A stretch of DNA of 64,000 nucleotides from Siphonodentalium dalli (taxonomy: Eukaryota; Mollusca; Scaphopoda; Gadilida; Siphonodentaliidae). This document shows, in pieces, positions 12,201 through 27,200 of the stretch (the first letter of the stretch is position 1; each line of letters begins with the position of its first letter). The stretch covers positions 157,319,152 to 157,383,151 of the forward strand of contig CP136066.1 of the NCBI GenBank assembly GCA_032622095.1, written 5' to 3'. The notes beneath the pieces were generated by a model, which was not told the origin of the DNA, made no database searches, and saw only the letters and a program-made list of their open reading frames with translations. The translations under genes were made by a program, and so were the position numbers.

Positions 12201-15200
12201 AGGAAAGCAATTTCACTGGGTACAGAAATTGAATGTGCCGTGTCTTCCTACTTCAATCCACAATCTGTAGATGAAGTCCAGCACGCAACTGATGGTTCTG
12301 AGAATGTGGATTCTGAGGATAAATATTTTCATGTGGCATCTGATCAGAAAGATGGAGAGAAAACATTGCATTCATTGACAGATAACGTGTCATCCACACG
12401 TATGACTGGTCACAAAGGAGCATCTTCAGGGGAAACAACCTCACCTGTGGGTAATGCACAGAAGTGTTCTTCTGAACCAACTGCTTTTACTTGTTTAGAA
12501 GGCACTGGAAGTGACGACAAGAGTGGAAAATCTGAAACCGCAAAACAAGACTTACATGTAGTACCAAAGTCAGATGGTAGTGTGTTGTCTACTTCTACTG
12601 AGAATAGAAATATTTTTGAGAAAATGGTACTATCACTAGATAAAAGTGTTTCTGTGTCAACTCATGGAAAAAGTTCAGGGAAAAGTGTTCCACCTTCAGA
12701 AGATGAATTCTTAAACAACAAGATGGGATGTTATGACAAGTATTCATCTAAAGAAACTCAGAAACTTTCTCAAAAGGATTCCTTATTTCAGAAAAGTGGA
12801 CATTTTGAAGAGAAACATGCAGATGAATGTACAGATGATTCAGATAAGAAGTCTACATCAGATGTATCCGAAACTTGGAATTTGAAAAGAAATGTCAATA
12901 GATCCTCATCAAAAAGATATGTGGACTCTGAATCATCAAAGAAGAAACGAGAGTCGAGAGAAGCGAGCCCTGAGATGGTTATTATTTATAACTATAACTT
13001 AAAGGCAGTGGCTATAGAAAAGAAACTGCCTTCTCCAAAGGGTGGAAAACATAATAGAAAGAAGGAATCGAAGTTAGAAGACAAAAAGGAAGTTGTAGTT
13101 GATAATTCTAGAGACATTTCTCCCAGTGTTGTTCATGAGAATTCAGATTCTATTTCAGAAGATCTGTTGGTAATAGACAGTTTTTCAGAAGATAGCTATA
13201 CTGCCGATGCAAGTGAATTTATGAGCAAAGAAGATATTGACAAGACTGGAAAAACTGAAACCATTAATGGAGTCAAATCAACTGCCGAACATATTGATGA
13301 GACCAGAAAAAATGAAACCACAGACAGAGAGACTGTCAACAAAAATGTACAAAATGGAATCGCTGACAGAAACAAATCCAAGGAAGAAAATAAAAAGTTT
13401 CACAGTGACAATGCTCAGATTGTGAAGAAAGACAATGAGGCTTGTGATGATTGCTTCGAGAGGAAGAAAGATGGGAAATTAGTATGCTCAGACAGCAGCA
13501 GTGAGGTTACAAAAGAGAGTGAAGAGAACTTGAGTCGTGTCGGAAAGGTAGACACTTCTGCCAGACGTTCAGGCCCTCGGACTCGCTCACATGGGAGTTC
13601 GTCGCCTTTAAGAAGCAGTTTACCAGTGAGAAGACATTCACCGGTGTCGAACCGTTCGCCTGTTAAAACACGTATGAGCAGTCGATCATCTTTAAGAAGC
13701 CACTCGCCATTGAGAAGCCACTCACCATTAAGAAGATGTTCACCAATGAGAACTGATATGAGGAGTCGTTCACCCTTACGAAGCCATTCTGGAGCAAGAA
13801 GAAACTCGTCTGCATGCAGAAGTTCACATATAAGTGCACATGGAAGGTTTCATTCACCAGCAGAAAATCGATCATCCACAAAAAATGATTCAGTCACAAA
13901 AAATGACGCACCTATGAAGAATCGTTCACACATGAAAAGTTGCTCACCATCAAAGAATTCAACTTCCAGAACAAGGACACCACAAGGGAGAACTCAGTCA
14001 AGGCAGAGCTATTCATCTGATAATTTATCAGTGAAGGGAAGTAGTTGCAGCAGAAATGAAACAAAGATGTCTTCGGCAGATGAGCAGGTGTGTGAGACAA
14101 GTTTCCGCAACAAGGAGGACAGAAGTTCAGAGTCAGTTCACGATGAGACTCCAAACACATCTGAAACAAGAACATTGCCATCAGAACAAACAGAGGAAGA
14201 TTCTTCAATGAAATCAGTTGTTTCTACAGCAAGAAACGGACCATCGGAGCCAACAGAGGGAGGTCATTCAACAGCAACAGATGTTTCTTCAATAACTAAA
14301 TCGGAGACTGCATTTAAAGCAGGACCGTCAACACTGAAAGCTCATTCCATAACAACAGTCAAAATTCTCGAAACTAAGAAAAGTTCTTCCGCAACAAAAA
14401 AACCCACTACTATTACTGCTTCTTCAACATTGTCATCAGCACCTCATTCATCAACTACAGCCATGTCCACATCGCCATGTGATTTAAACTCAGCTAGTGC
14501 TTCCTTGACAACTAGTACCTCGACATATAATGCTTCCAGAACTGTTAATAGCTCTTCAGTAGCTACTACTTCCACTTCCAGGTCAGGTTCAAAATCAACT
14601 AATGCTTCCAATCTGACCTCAAGTTCAGCTAGTGTTTCCCAATCAGCTAGTACTTCTACTCCAGCTAGTAATTCCAGGTCAGCTGGTATTTCAAAATCAA
14701 CTAGTGCTTCCACTCTGACCTCAAGTTCAGCTAGTGTTTCCAGATCAGCTAGTACTTCTACTCCAGCTAGTAATACCAGGTCAGCTAGTATTTCAGAATC
14801 GACTAGTGCTGCCGCTCGTACTCCAACTTCAGCTAGTGTTTCCAGGTCAGCTAGTATTTTCAAGTCAGCTGACACTTCCACTGTGGATATTACTTCCAAG
14901 TTTGCTAGTTCTACAACTACTGCTAGCACTTCTATGGCAGCTACTTCTTTCTTGTCAGCCAATACTCCTACGGTAGCTGGTACTTCTACTGCAGCTTGTA
15001 CTTCTACGGCAGCTAGTTCTTCCAAGCCAGCAATTGCTTCCACATTAGCTAGTTCTTCTAGCTTGGTTAGTGCTTCCATATCAACTGGTATATTCACTTC
15101 AGCTAGTGTTTCCATGACAACAAATGCCACATCAACAAGTGATTCAACATCAGAAGATACTTCAACTCAAACGACTGATGGAAGGTATAAAATTTGGAGT

Positions 15201-18200
15201 GTTGTCAACACTCAAGACAACAGGAAGATTCAAAATATTTGTAGCTACAATGCTGGTGGACGGCCTAAGAAGATGGTCATCATAATCAGAGGCTTACCAG
15301 GGACAGGGAAGTCGTATGTGGCAAATTTGATTCAGGTATGGTTATAAAACATGTCACTTTACAGCGGTTTCTGTTAGGGGTTGCATGTAACCAACTACAA
15401 ATATCTGACATTAGTATTAAATCAGTCTATATCTTGAGCTCAACTTCTGATCAGCTACGATAATATAAGTACTAGTAGTTTATAATGAGATTATATAGAG
15501 AGTAATCACTTGATTGAACTGATGACATGAAATGATTCATGAGAGGCAGGGACATTGTACAAACACGCGTTTTACAAATTAGTCCCTGCCTCAAATGAAT
15601 TATTTCACATCACCAGTTCAATCAAGTGATTATTCTTTTTATTATATTCCACTATGAACATCTGATTTACCAGAAATCCTAATAATACTGCCATTATACC
15701 CATGACGCATAAATTCCGATAGCCCATATAAATACATAACATGCTAGTTAAAGTTACATAATTCACTAGTGAAATTATCGTTTATAAATCACTCGAGAAA
15801 TCAAGGTAAATCACAAATTAGCAATGTAATAAAAATGTATAATTGAATAGCACACTTGGTAGATCATAGAATACTCACGTTGTGGTCTAATTTGAACTTG
15901 AGCATTTATGACTTCTCCCTGATAACAGTCTAATTCTATGACATAATTGGATGGGGAAAAGTGACTTCCCTCAATTTGAAATCTCTAGGCTAGTCCCAGT
16001 CGACGTAAACATCTCCGTAATAATTATAATATCAGATGAATTTATATGATATACTGAGTCGAAATTTATGTCGACTGGGCTAGTCCCTGGAATGTTCAGA
16101 TAATAAGTTCAACAAACGAACATACAGTAATGCTCTAAGTAATCGACTTCTTAACCACAGCAGAATTATTGGTAACTTTTCAGGATTTAGTCGGAAAATG
16201 GCTTGTTGCCATTCATCGGAAAGCTCTCGTCGAGAGCTTTCCGATGAATGGCAACAAGCCATATTTCTGACTAAATCCTGAAAAGTTACCCATAATTCTG
16301 CTGTGGTTAGGAAGTCGATTACTTAGGGCATTACTGTACGTGTTCTGGCCAATAAATGTTAAACCTTCTGCACTTGTATTATCTGTTTGTCTTGTATTGT
16401 CTGTATATTATCTGCTTATATTTCTTCAACATCCCTCCAGATGAACAATAGTCCATTCCAATGTATACTTCTATAACTGAACGGGAGAATAACATTCAGT
16501 AAAGAAAGGGATGAAGTACTAGTAATTATTGATAATCCTCTTCATAAGAAATTAATAGACTGCCATATCAAATTTGTTTTGTTTGTATAATAGATCTTCA
16601 GTAAAAAGTAAGTTCATGCAAAATGTATACACTCATGACCTACAGTACATTTAGTACATAAAACATGGCTAAAAAACTGCTAATGTACAGGGCTATATTT
16701 TCGGCTGAAATTAATAATAGTGCAGGCAATTTCACTATATGTCTCATTGCATGGTTGTATTTTTGACTGAAATTAAATAATCATGCATGCACTATTATTC
16801 GGCAGGTGAGAGCATATGCCAAATTTCTAACCACAACTCTTTTTTTTTGGCGTCCCTGTAAAACATAGCAAAGATGTTAAAGAAATACATAGAAAATTTT
16901 ATATTAACGCATTCTGAAATTTTGCGAAAACCCTGTGCCAATGCATTCTCTTATATATGCGAGTCTCCCACATGGAGCCTCGCATATATAAGAAAATGCA
17001 TTAGCTTCAGTAACTTAAAAATATTTACCTTGACCTTGTAAGCCAGTGCATTCTCTTATATATGCAATGCTCCCTATGGGAGACTCGCAAATATAATAGA
17101 ATGCACTGGCACATGATCTTTAATGCTGCACCAGCGCAGCTCCTGTCATGAAAGGATTAAACAAAATAATGTCTCTCTTATAGACCTTCTCATTCCAAAC
17201 ATTTTGTTTTATACAATACATGTACATGTAGGTTCAAAATAAAAAGTAAAATAAGTTTCGTTAAAATTAGCATGGAACCCTGAATAAATATATTGTAAAT
17301 CTCTAATATTGAAATCTAATTCACAGGAACTGGAAAATTCATATGGTCGTGATGTGTTTCTCATCAAATGTGATGATCCAGTTCCTTCTGAGGTAAGATT
17401 CCTAGCAAGCCATACTTTAAAATCATATAGATGACCTGCCGAGGTGGATATATACTGCTGTTTTATCGGACTTGATTGTTATTATTTGGAGTTTGTAGGT
17501 AACAGTTAGAAGTGGCAGACCAGCGAATTTACAAACCCAAGAATAATTCATTAGTATCTTAACCACGAATATTGAAACAATGAAATTGAAGGCATTCACA
17601 GTAAACAACAGTTAACTGTTCTGAGTAGCATACAATACTTTTTTTTCCTCTCGTGAGATGTGCACAAGCGTTCAATTAGTATATCTGTCATTTGCAGAAT
17701 GAGGTCACCAGAGGGTGAATTTAGTGATGCTACCCCGCATAGCAGGCTAACATCACCAAATTCAGCCTCAGGTGACCTTATACTGCTTAGGCCTCATCTT
17801 CTGGGAAGTATCTTTCGTCTCAAATTAACATTTGTTTAGTTACTTTTTCCATTCTGGGAAGTTTCTATATCCCCTAATTTGAAGAACTTCAATTGCATAA
17901 TTGAGGTGACTAATGGGTGAACATCACCAACTGGGGAACTTCAATCTGATCCTAGGTCTCCCATAGCAGTTGAGGCCTAAACAGAATGAGGTTCCCAGAG
18001 GGTGATGAGAGGATTATTTTCACTTACCTAGCACCTCCTGAAAATAATCCTCTGCATCTCGCTTGAGGAAGAAAATTGTATGCTACTAACAGCCCACACA
18101 ATTTGCTATGACAATGCCATAGAAAAAGCTAAAAAAAAAGCCAATATAGAATTTCATGCAATTCTAAAACAATTCTTTAGAAATAAATGACAATTTAAAG

Positions 18201-21200
18201 GGTCACTTAATTTTCGAACCCCCAGATAATGTTATATAAAATATATGCCATATTATATACCAATTCACAGAGGAAGCTCCGAAACATTGTACTATTAACT
18301 TATTCGGTGTAATAAACTGTGAACATGTTATCCCCCGCAAAATGAAATTTGTAAGAGTCATAACTTGAACAAATGTCAACGGATTTCAAAGATTTTTGGT
18401 ATATGAGTTCACCTGACCATTACCTAGAATGAGTTCGCAAGCCATCTCAACGGATTTCAAAGATATTTGGTGTATGAGTTCACTTGACCAGTATCTAGAA
18501 TGAGTTCGCAAGCCAGGTCCAGCCAGATATTTTTACTGGAGTTATTGGACTTTGTTTATTATTTTTGTCGAATTTACCAAATAGACGACGTCACAGGACT
18601 CATTTCCACAAATCTCAACGGATTTCAAAGATATTTGGTATATGAGTTCACTTGACCAGTATCTAGAACGAGTTCGCAAACCAGATCTGTCCGTCTGTCC
18701 CGAATTTGTAAGAGTCATAACTTGAACAAATGTCAACAGATTTCAAAGATTTTTGGTTTATTCGTTCCCATGACCAGTACCTAAAATGAGTTCGCAAGCC
18801 AGACTTTTTGACAAAATCCCACCTCTTGTTTGGCACATACTGAGAACGCAAACATTATTGAGAATGCACTTCCCCAACTGCACAATTCGGCGGTGGATAC
18901 CGCCGTCTGCAACTGCTTGTTTTTGTTAAGATACTGACTTGTGTTCTGTGCTCAAGTTTCATTATTTTCAATGGAAGGGGAATAACTCTATATCTTAAGA
19001 GCCATAACCGGGGGAAATCTTTCTATGATTTCAGCTGTTTTCTATATCTCTATGGGCATCTTCTGAGACACAGACATTTCAAATTGTGATGAATTTATAG
19101 TATTTTAATCATATTTCATGGCATAGATTGTTATTAAAACCGTATATCAAGGTACTGTAAAAAAAATAATCGGTGACTCGAAAATTAAACGGGCCTTTAA
19201 AGGGCTGTTAAATAAGGATTAACTGTCATGTGGACTGTTTTTATGGAGATGTAACCGTGAGGTAAGTGGACATAACTTGTGTAAAATGCAAAGGGTTTTA
19301 CATACAAGTTATGACCACTTACCTCATGGTTACATCTCCATAAAAATAGTCCACATGACAGTTAATCCTTATATTTATATACATTTAGCGAAAAAGCCAC
19401 TTTTGTAAATGTATTTAAATCGAAAAGTGTATCGTGACAAAAACAGCCAAAATACCCAATAGCACCCTTGGCAAAAGTTAATAGGAACAATTTCTCTTCA
19501 TATTGAAACCCGATGATGTATTAAGTCAATCCTGCGCGAGTCCAAATGCGCCCAAAACATTACGCGTTCGTCTTTCCAAACCCAATGACGTATCGATGTT
19601 GTTATGAGCTTGGTGTTATGAGGCGTTGCGCATTCACCAAGAAATAACTGCAACTAGCCACGTGGGCGCCGACCAATCAGAATGCTGGATTTAGTGATGA
19701 CAACACTTAGTATGTAAATATTAACAGATAACTGTTGTCTATTTCATGTTGCTGTAATCTTTTCTTGTGATACTTGCAGATATACATGAGAAAATAACTC
19801 TATTTTACAGAAAATCTTTCCCGAACCAGAGACAGAGGCATTCCTGGCTGCAGTTAGTAGCAATCGACCGTTAATAATTTATGTTGGAATCAATACCACA
19901 TACAAGTACTGTGTTTCTCTGAAGAATAATAGCAAAAAGAATGGCTACATCGTGAGTATTAATTATTTTTATTCTAAAAGGTTCTGGGAACAATTTAATT
20001 AAATTTGTTTTTATAATACAGTAATGCCCTAAGTAATCAACTCCTTAACCACAGCAGAATTATGGGTAACTTTGCGGGATTTAGTTGGAAATATGGCCTG
20101 TTGCCATTCATCGGAAAGCTCTCAGGGAGAGCATGTTTTATTTACATGCCTGTTTTTATGTGTTATTTACATGCCTGTTTTTATGTGTTATTTACATGCC
20201 TGTTTTTATGTTTTATTCACATGCCTGTTTTTATGTTTTATTCACATGCCTGTTTTTATACCCCCTTTTAAAAAAAAAAGGGGGGTATACTGTTTTGCAC
20301 CTGTCCGTCCGTCCGTCCGTCCGTGTGTCCGTCCGTCCGTGCGTGAGTCCGTACGTCCGTCCGATGTCTGTTCGTGTCATAACATGAACAGTAGTGCTCG
20401 GATCTCAATGAAATTAGGTATGGATGTTCACTATTATGAGGACATTAAATAGAGGGTTCCATCGTTTTGTTTGGATTTTCCATTCTAGAGTTATTCATCT
20501 TTGTTTATCTGGAAATAGTGGCTTTTTGGTCCGTCTGGTGTCTGTTCATGTCGTAACTTCAACAGTTGTGCTGGGATTTCAACCAAATTTGGTGTGGATG
20601 TTCACAACTATGAGGACATTAAAAAGAGGGTTCCATCGTTTTGTTCGGATTTTCCATTCTAGAGTTATTCATCTTTGTTTATCTCGAAATGTTGGATTTT
20701 TGGTCCATCTGGTGTCTGTTCATGTCATAACCTGAACAGTAATGCTCGGATCTCAATGAAATTTTGTATGGATGTTCACTACTATGAGGGCATTCAATAG
20801 AGGGTTCCATCGTTTTGTTCGGATTTTCCATTCTAGAGTTATACATCTTTGTTCATCTGGAAATGTTGGCTTTTTGGTTCGTCTGGTGTCTGTTCATGTC
20901 GTAACTTCGACAGTTGTACTGGGATCTCAATGGGATTTGGTATGGATGTTCACTACTATGAGGACATTAAAAAGAGGGTTCCATCGTTTTGTTCCGCTTT
21001 TCCATTCTAGAGTTATTCATATTTGTTCATCTGGAAATGTTGGCTTTTTGGTCCGTCTGGTGTCTGTTCATGTCGTAACTTCAACAGTTGTCCTGGGATC
21101 TCAATGGAATTTGGTATAGATGTTCACTGCTATGAGGACATTCAATAGGGGGTTCCATTGTTCTGTTCTGCTTTTCCATTCTAGAGTAATTCATCTTTGT

Positions 21201-24200
21201 TTATCTGGAAATGTTGGCTGTTTGATCCATCCGATGTCTGTTCAGCTCATAACTTGAACAGTAATGCTCGGATCTCAATAAAATTTTGTATGGATGTTCA
21301 CCACTATGAGGACATTTAATGGCACATTCAAATGTTTGTTTTGGTTTTTTGTTCTATAGTTATTCATCTTTGTTTATATGAAAATGCTGATTTCTGGGTC
21401 CATATGTCTGAGTCTAGCCATCATAAGTTATAGATGTGCCCACACTAGGCGGTATGCCATGAGGGGGTATGCACCGGACGACAGTCCATCTCTTGTTATG
21501 TTTTATTTACACGCCCGTTTTTATGTTTTATTTACATGCCTGTTTTTATGTTTTATTTACACGCCTGTTTTTATGTTTTATTTACACGCCCGTTTTTATG
21601 TTTTATTCACATGCCTGTTTTTCTCCCACTGACCGACGCGCAAAGCGCATCCAGTGGGTGTCTATAATCGTAGGACTCATGCGTTTCTGCTAAATTGAAC
21701 TAGTGCCTATGCGTTTCTGCTGAGCTGCACTGACGTTTGATCGCAAAATAAAATTATAATCATTATCAAAGCACACGTTTGGATAACACCGCTATAAACA
21801 GTGTCATATTATGATGTTGAGCTTGTATCGTCAATAAAATTAGAGTTATAACTTATAAAACTAAGAATTACTGCTAAAGTATTTCTACCAATTGAGTAAC
21901 TAGATTCAGGTTGAGCTGGAACTTGAGAACTTTTTAATTTCAACCAATTGAAATGTCGTTGGGAGTGGAAAGGGTTAAGGTTGGGAAGCAACGCAAATGA
22001 CGTCATCGTAAACAAGGCGCCTCAAAATCAAATCGTACACATGTACATGTCTCGCTTCGTCTCGGAAGCTGATTTAAATTCATTCATTTTGACTGTTTCT
22101 GTGTCCTAAGATATTAAAAACTTGCGGAATATCTTTGAATGTGCTTAGGGAGGATTGTATTGATATCTAATTTATTGGATTTACCTCCCAAAAAGGTGAG
22201 TTTAAGGCCTGCATTTGTTCAATGTGTTGTCAATCTGATTCTGACACTGACAGTTCACTGACAGCGCTCGTCTGCAACTGTAATTGGCTGATTTCGCATG
22301 TTTGAAGCAAACGTTTTCTCCACTCGATTCTCTCAAAATGCCATAATCTGTCAAATTCTCTCAATAATTCTATCTAAATACATCTTAGCTATTGTTCGGA
22401 TCAGATCTCCCCGTCGAGAGAGCAATATTTTTACCAAAACGACACTTGAGAAAATGATTGTTAAATTTGTTTACGCTGGTTTACGCTGGATTTTTATCAT
22501 CGAAAGAAATCAATTTCTTCCATCTAAAAGATAATTACGTGCTGGACCCTGCCGTTTTAGGAATATATAAGTATTTCATGCAGAAACACAGAGTCTCAGC
22601 TTAAAATTTAGAAAAATAACAGTTTTATCGACATAAATCAATTTGAATGGGACAATCCCATGTTAAAATTTATCATCGAAAAAAATAAAATTTCTTCCAT
22701 CTAAAACATAATTACACGATGGACCCTGTCATTTTAGGAAGAGATAAGTATTCCACGCAGACATACCAAGTCTCAGCTTAAAATTTTGAAAAATAAGAGT
22801 TTTATGGACATAAATCGTTTTGAATGGCAAATCCTATATTAAAATTTATCATCGAAAAAAAATTCTTTCTGCCATCTAAAACATAATTACGTGCTGGAAC
22901 CTGTCATTTTAGGAATATATAAGTATTTCACCCAGACACACCAAGTCTCAGCTTAAAATTTTGAAAAATAAGAGTTTTATTGACATAAATCGATTTGAAT
23001 GGGAAATCCTGTGTTAAATAAATTTTAGGGCCCTGCGAATGTTTTCTGAGGTGCTCCATATTGGACACCAGGGTACATATTTGACAATTTCTACCTGATA
23101 ATTGTGCGACAGTACAGTCGCATTACTTTATAAGTCAACATTGGTCACTATCACTCGACAAATTTATTTCGGTCTATCGTATCAACACCTATTTTCCCCG
23201 CATATAGGCTGACTAAGTGTCAACATTGGTCTTTATCGCTCTACTAATTTATATTGTTTCATCAGTATTAACCACTTATCCAATTATCCACATGTAACCA
23301 ACCCAACTCTAATCCCGGTCCAATTTATTATTTTTTTCATCGGTATAGTCGAGTTATGTACATATTTTTAACATGTGATCAATACTTATGTCTATGGTAT
23401 TACGTGTACTATGCCATATACATATATCAATTGCTATTAATTTTATACAATTGTCGCTACAGTACAGTCGCGATGCATTACATGGCAACATTGATCACTA
23501 TAGCTCTACTAATTTATGTCAGTTCATCGTATGAACTCCTGTTACTCCATATAACCAACCCAACATCTAATCCCGGCCCAAATTATTATTTTTCTTTTCA
23601 TCGGTATAGTTGTGTTATATACATATTTTATAATTTGATTCTAATTTTCATTGTACCACTATAGAAGTCGATAAATAACTATTCTGGCACTATATAGAGA
23701 TAAATAAGTTTCTGACACCCCCCCCCCTATTTTATAGCCTTGTCGCAACAATAGAGTTGAGATGCATAATATATCAACATTGGTCATTATCACTCTTCAA
23801 ATCTATATCGGTATCAACCCATATTTCCCCGTATCGCCCACCCCTCCCCAATTTTTTCATTTGTATTATAGACTCGTTACATATACATTTTATCATTTGA
23901 TACTGATTTGTATTCTGTATTTCTCTTCTGTTCAACAATGCCAAAATCATAACGGTGCAATGCCTTGTGACATTTGCTTCAACATGCTGAGTTCCGCTGC
24001 AGACGATACAAAACTAACAACATTTTGAAATGTAAACAGGCTTCAAACTCACCAAAACCAAAGGTCCCAAGTCAAGGTCCAAAATCCCCAACACACTGAT
24101 GTGAGGTATAATGATAACCATCTAAATAACCAATATAAGGATGTGAGGTATAATGATAACTCCATCTAAATAACCAATACAATGATGCGAGGTTTAATTA

Positions 24201-27200
24201 TAACTCCATCTACATAACCTGCAATATAAGGATGTGAGGTTTAATGATAACCCCATCCACATAACCAATATAAGGATGTGAGGTTTAATGATAACCCCAT
24301 CCACATAACCAATATAAGGAAGTGAGGTTAATGATAACTCCATCCACATAACTACTAAATATGTCTGAAAATTAAACCAAAAAAATTAAATTCCATGATG
24401 GCGTCCAATATGGATTACCTAATTCTGCTCCAAAAACATGTATTTTGAATATATGGATGTTTATGGGGAGAAACCGATTATTTCAATGACATTTTAATTC
24501 ACTTGGTGCCAAAAGCCGACCTACATGTATGGGAGCGCGTTTCGAGCGCGACTGTATCTTCAGCATATGTGCATCATTAATAAGCCAACAATTGGAATCC
24601 CAACAGAGAAGATTGGCGTCGGTCACTTGCGCATAGACATCATTGATGATCTCTATGGGAAACAAAATTGACTTTTAATAGACAATTTCGATTAACCGCA
24701 ATAAGTTAAGGAATCTCTAATTGCGCTTAAGCCCAATGAGAATGCAATAAGACATTCCTTATTATGCTTAACCGCAATTACTTCCCATTGTACTTAAACA
24801 CAATTAATATCTCTCTCATTAGATCACCCTTCTGCAAATAGTAGAATAATCCTATATTTGTTCCACCCATTGTACCATGTAGATGGACTACACCACCTGA
24901 ATTATAAGGTGTTTATGTACTATATATAATATATTATTCCTTATTAAGAGATTCATTATTGGGCTTTATCAGCGCAATTTGAATATTCTTTATTGCGCTT
25001 AAGTGCAATTAAATATTCCCTTATTGCACTTAAGCACAATAGAGATTCCCTTATTGAGCTTATAAGCGTAATAAGGAACATCCCTTATTGTGCTTAAGCA
25101 CAATTAGCTCTTCTTGCGCTTAATTAAAAAAAAAGCTATAATTGTATTGTAACTATTGGTTTGTCCTTTAATATTTCCATACATCATGCCCACATATATT
25201 ATAATAGAATAGTACTATTATTATTAATAGTGCTCGTAGTAGTTAATACCACCTTACCATTAATATTCTAGCATGGTTAGTTTCAAAATCATAACATTAA
25301 TTGTTATTACTATTTGTGTGTACTGTATATGTACATCAGTCATCAATTGAGAAACTTAAGCACAGCCTGGTTGAATATCTATCATAAATGGTGGGTTACT
25401 CCCAAATTCAAGTTGTTGGACCCCCCCTCCCCGATAGCTTATCAATACCACTCAGGACAGTGGGTGTTTTTCCTCAATTAATTGAATTTCTTGTTATGTT
25501 TTATTTACACGCCCGTTTTTATGTTTTATTTACATGCCTGTTTTATGTTTTATTTACACACCCGTTTTTATGTTTTATTTACACGCCCGTTTTTTATGTT
25601 TTATTTACATGCCCGTTTTTGTGTTTTATTCAGGTCTATATGGTGGAAATGACTGCTGATTTTGGAGATCTTACAAGGTCATATACAAATAATCCATGGG
25701 TAAGATATCTGTAGTCATATGTTAAAAATCTATTCGAGGTTCCAGACTTTCAGTCACAAGAACATCAGTTCTGATTAAAATCACACTCAAACACTCTTGT
25801 GTACTGAGTCTGACGAAATTGGCTATCTGTCGCATTACCGTTGCTATAGATAACTTCCACATGCAACCCCTGCAGTATGACGTAACCGCCAACATTTTCT
25901 TTAAAAATAGCTTTGATTGAAATAATGTACTTTCGGTTTTGTTTCCGCAAACGACTTGCATTTTCCCAAAAGTTGATGATACACATTCTCTCAGAATATC
26001 TTCTGCGCCTTGTAACATTTGTTTAACTGTGATCAATCACGTTTTATGCATTTATGAATCAAAACAAAATAATGTTTTCTTTGTTTCACTTCGAAATCAA
26101 TATCATATGCCAGAAATATCAATGGAGATAGTATTGTCCCCTGCAAGCTATTACATGAAACAAACATGTGTTTTGGCTATTTGGCTGTAATACATTTTAA
26201 GCTGATAAAACATCTCAGGACAATGAACTCAATCTTGACTTTTGAGTCACTGTTGACATTTTGTAGACATATCCATAACATATCAATTGTTTAGCCCAGG
26301 CTGCAATTGGAAATACTATTTTATAAATTGCTGATACAGTAAAACCTCTCTAAACCGAACACCCTTCGGACCGGCCCTTCCATTCGGTTTAGAGAGGTGT
26401 TCGGTTTATAGAAAATCGCGTCACCATCGGTGATATATTGCTGCCGTTTAATACCAAGAATGACCAAGACTGCATTATTGATTTATGAGAATTTATTGAA
26501 TAATTATGAGAACCAAATATAATACCGTACTGACCCGGTTCAAAGCCCATGCCCGTGTTTAAGCCCACCCATATATTTTGGCCAAATTCCATGCACAGGG
26601 GTATATTCGTGTTTAAGCCCACCCCAAATTTTGTTCAATTTCAGCAGTGGTAAGTAAGTATTTGTTAATGATACTCCCCAAATAAATAATTCCAAGAAGT
26701 ATATTCACAAACGATCGGTGACGGCGAGAATGCCACGAAAAATGGAAAGTTATAATTCGTAGGTAAGTGATAATATTAAATGAAATAAAATAAAGTGAAT
26801 CTTAAATTCACATTTCTTTATTCAATTATACTTCCCTGGGGAAACCAAATGTTTAACAGACATAACATACAATAGAACCCACTTGCTAACAGCGTGCAAT
26901 ACTTTTAAGTTTAATCAAAGCGCACCTGTTCCAACTACAGTACCGGTACTGTAAAAACATATTTTTCGTGTTCAGTGACAACGTAGACCTATGTGTTCCT
27001 ACATGTGGCCAAACACAAAGAACTGGCCTCTTGGTTATGTAAACACACAGTGGGTATCATAATGGAGCAGAAGGGGGAACTTGTCAATTAACAAAAATGT
27101 CTTCCAAACTGCGTCAACTTTATTCACTCGAAACCAAAATATTCAAACACGTGCTTTTGTATACGTTTTTTATACGTTTTAGCATTCGGCAAACCTCGTC

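Larger units (their letters stand above)
15336..17326 (+). other. Intron 2
   Basis: Phase 0, GTATGG...TCACAG. It is filled with foldback elements: 15490-15647 (arms 'gtaatcacttgattgaact'), 15988-16086 (arms 'ggctagtcccagtcgacgt'), the TA-flanked MITE 16125-16336 and a TTAA-family MITE 16908-17156. Confidence 0.8.
17393..19810 (+). other. Intron 3
   Basis: Phase 0, GTAAGA...TTACAG. It contains hAT-like MITE fragments (17684-18050), an array related to bivalve VNTR units (18340-18860) and a foldback element (19213-19368). Confidence 0.8.
19952..25633 (+). other. Intron 4 (5.7 kb, repeat-dense)
   Basis: Phase 0, GTGAGT...TTCAG. It holds a MITE arm, three arrays of one minisatellite (the last abutting the acceptor), a (TCCG)n/178-bp tandem repeat and several other tandem arrays. 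The stretch 21680-22490 is unique-looking AT-rich sequence with no exon recognised. Confidence 0.8.

Noticed and set aside
14444-15130. 228-codon ORF on the - strand
   Set aside because: Antisense of the Ser/Thr/Ala-rich end of exon 2; same explanation.
20062-21632. ORFs with CFYVLFTCLF-like peptides resembling membrane proteins
   Set aside because: Translations of the 'tgttttatttacatgcctg' minisatellite and the 178-bp VNTR; no conserved start, splice or domain context.
24095-24355. Possible CRISPR-like array
   Set aside because: Units are contiguous tandem repeats without unique spacers, and the context is a metazoan intron.
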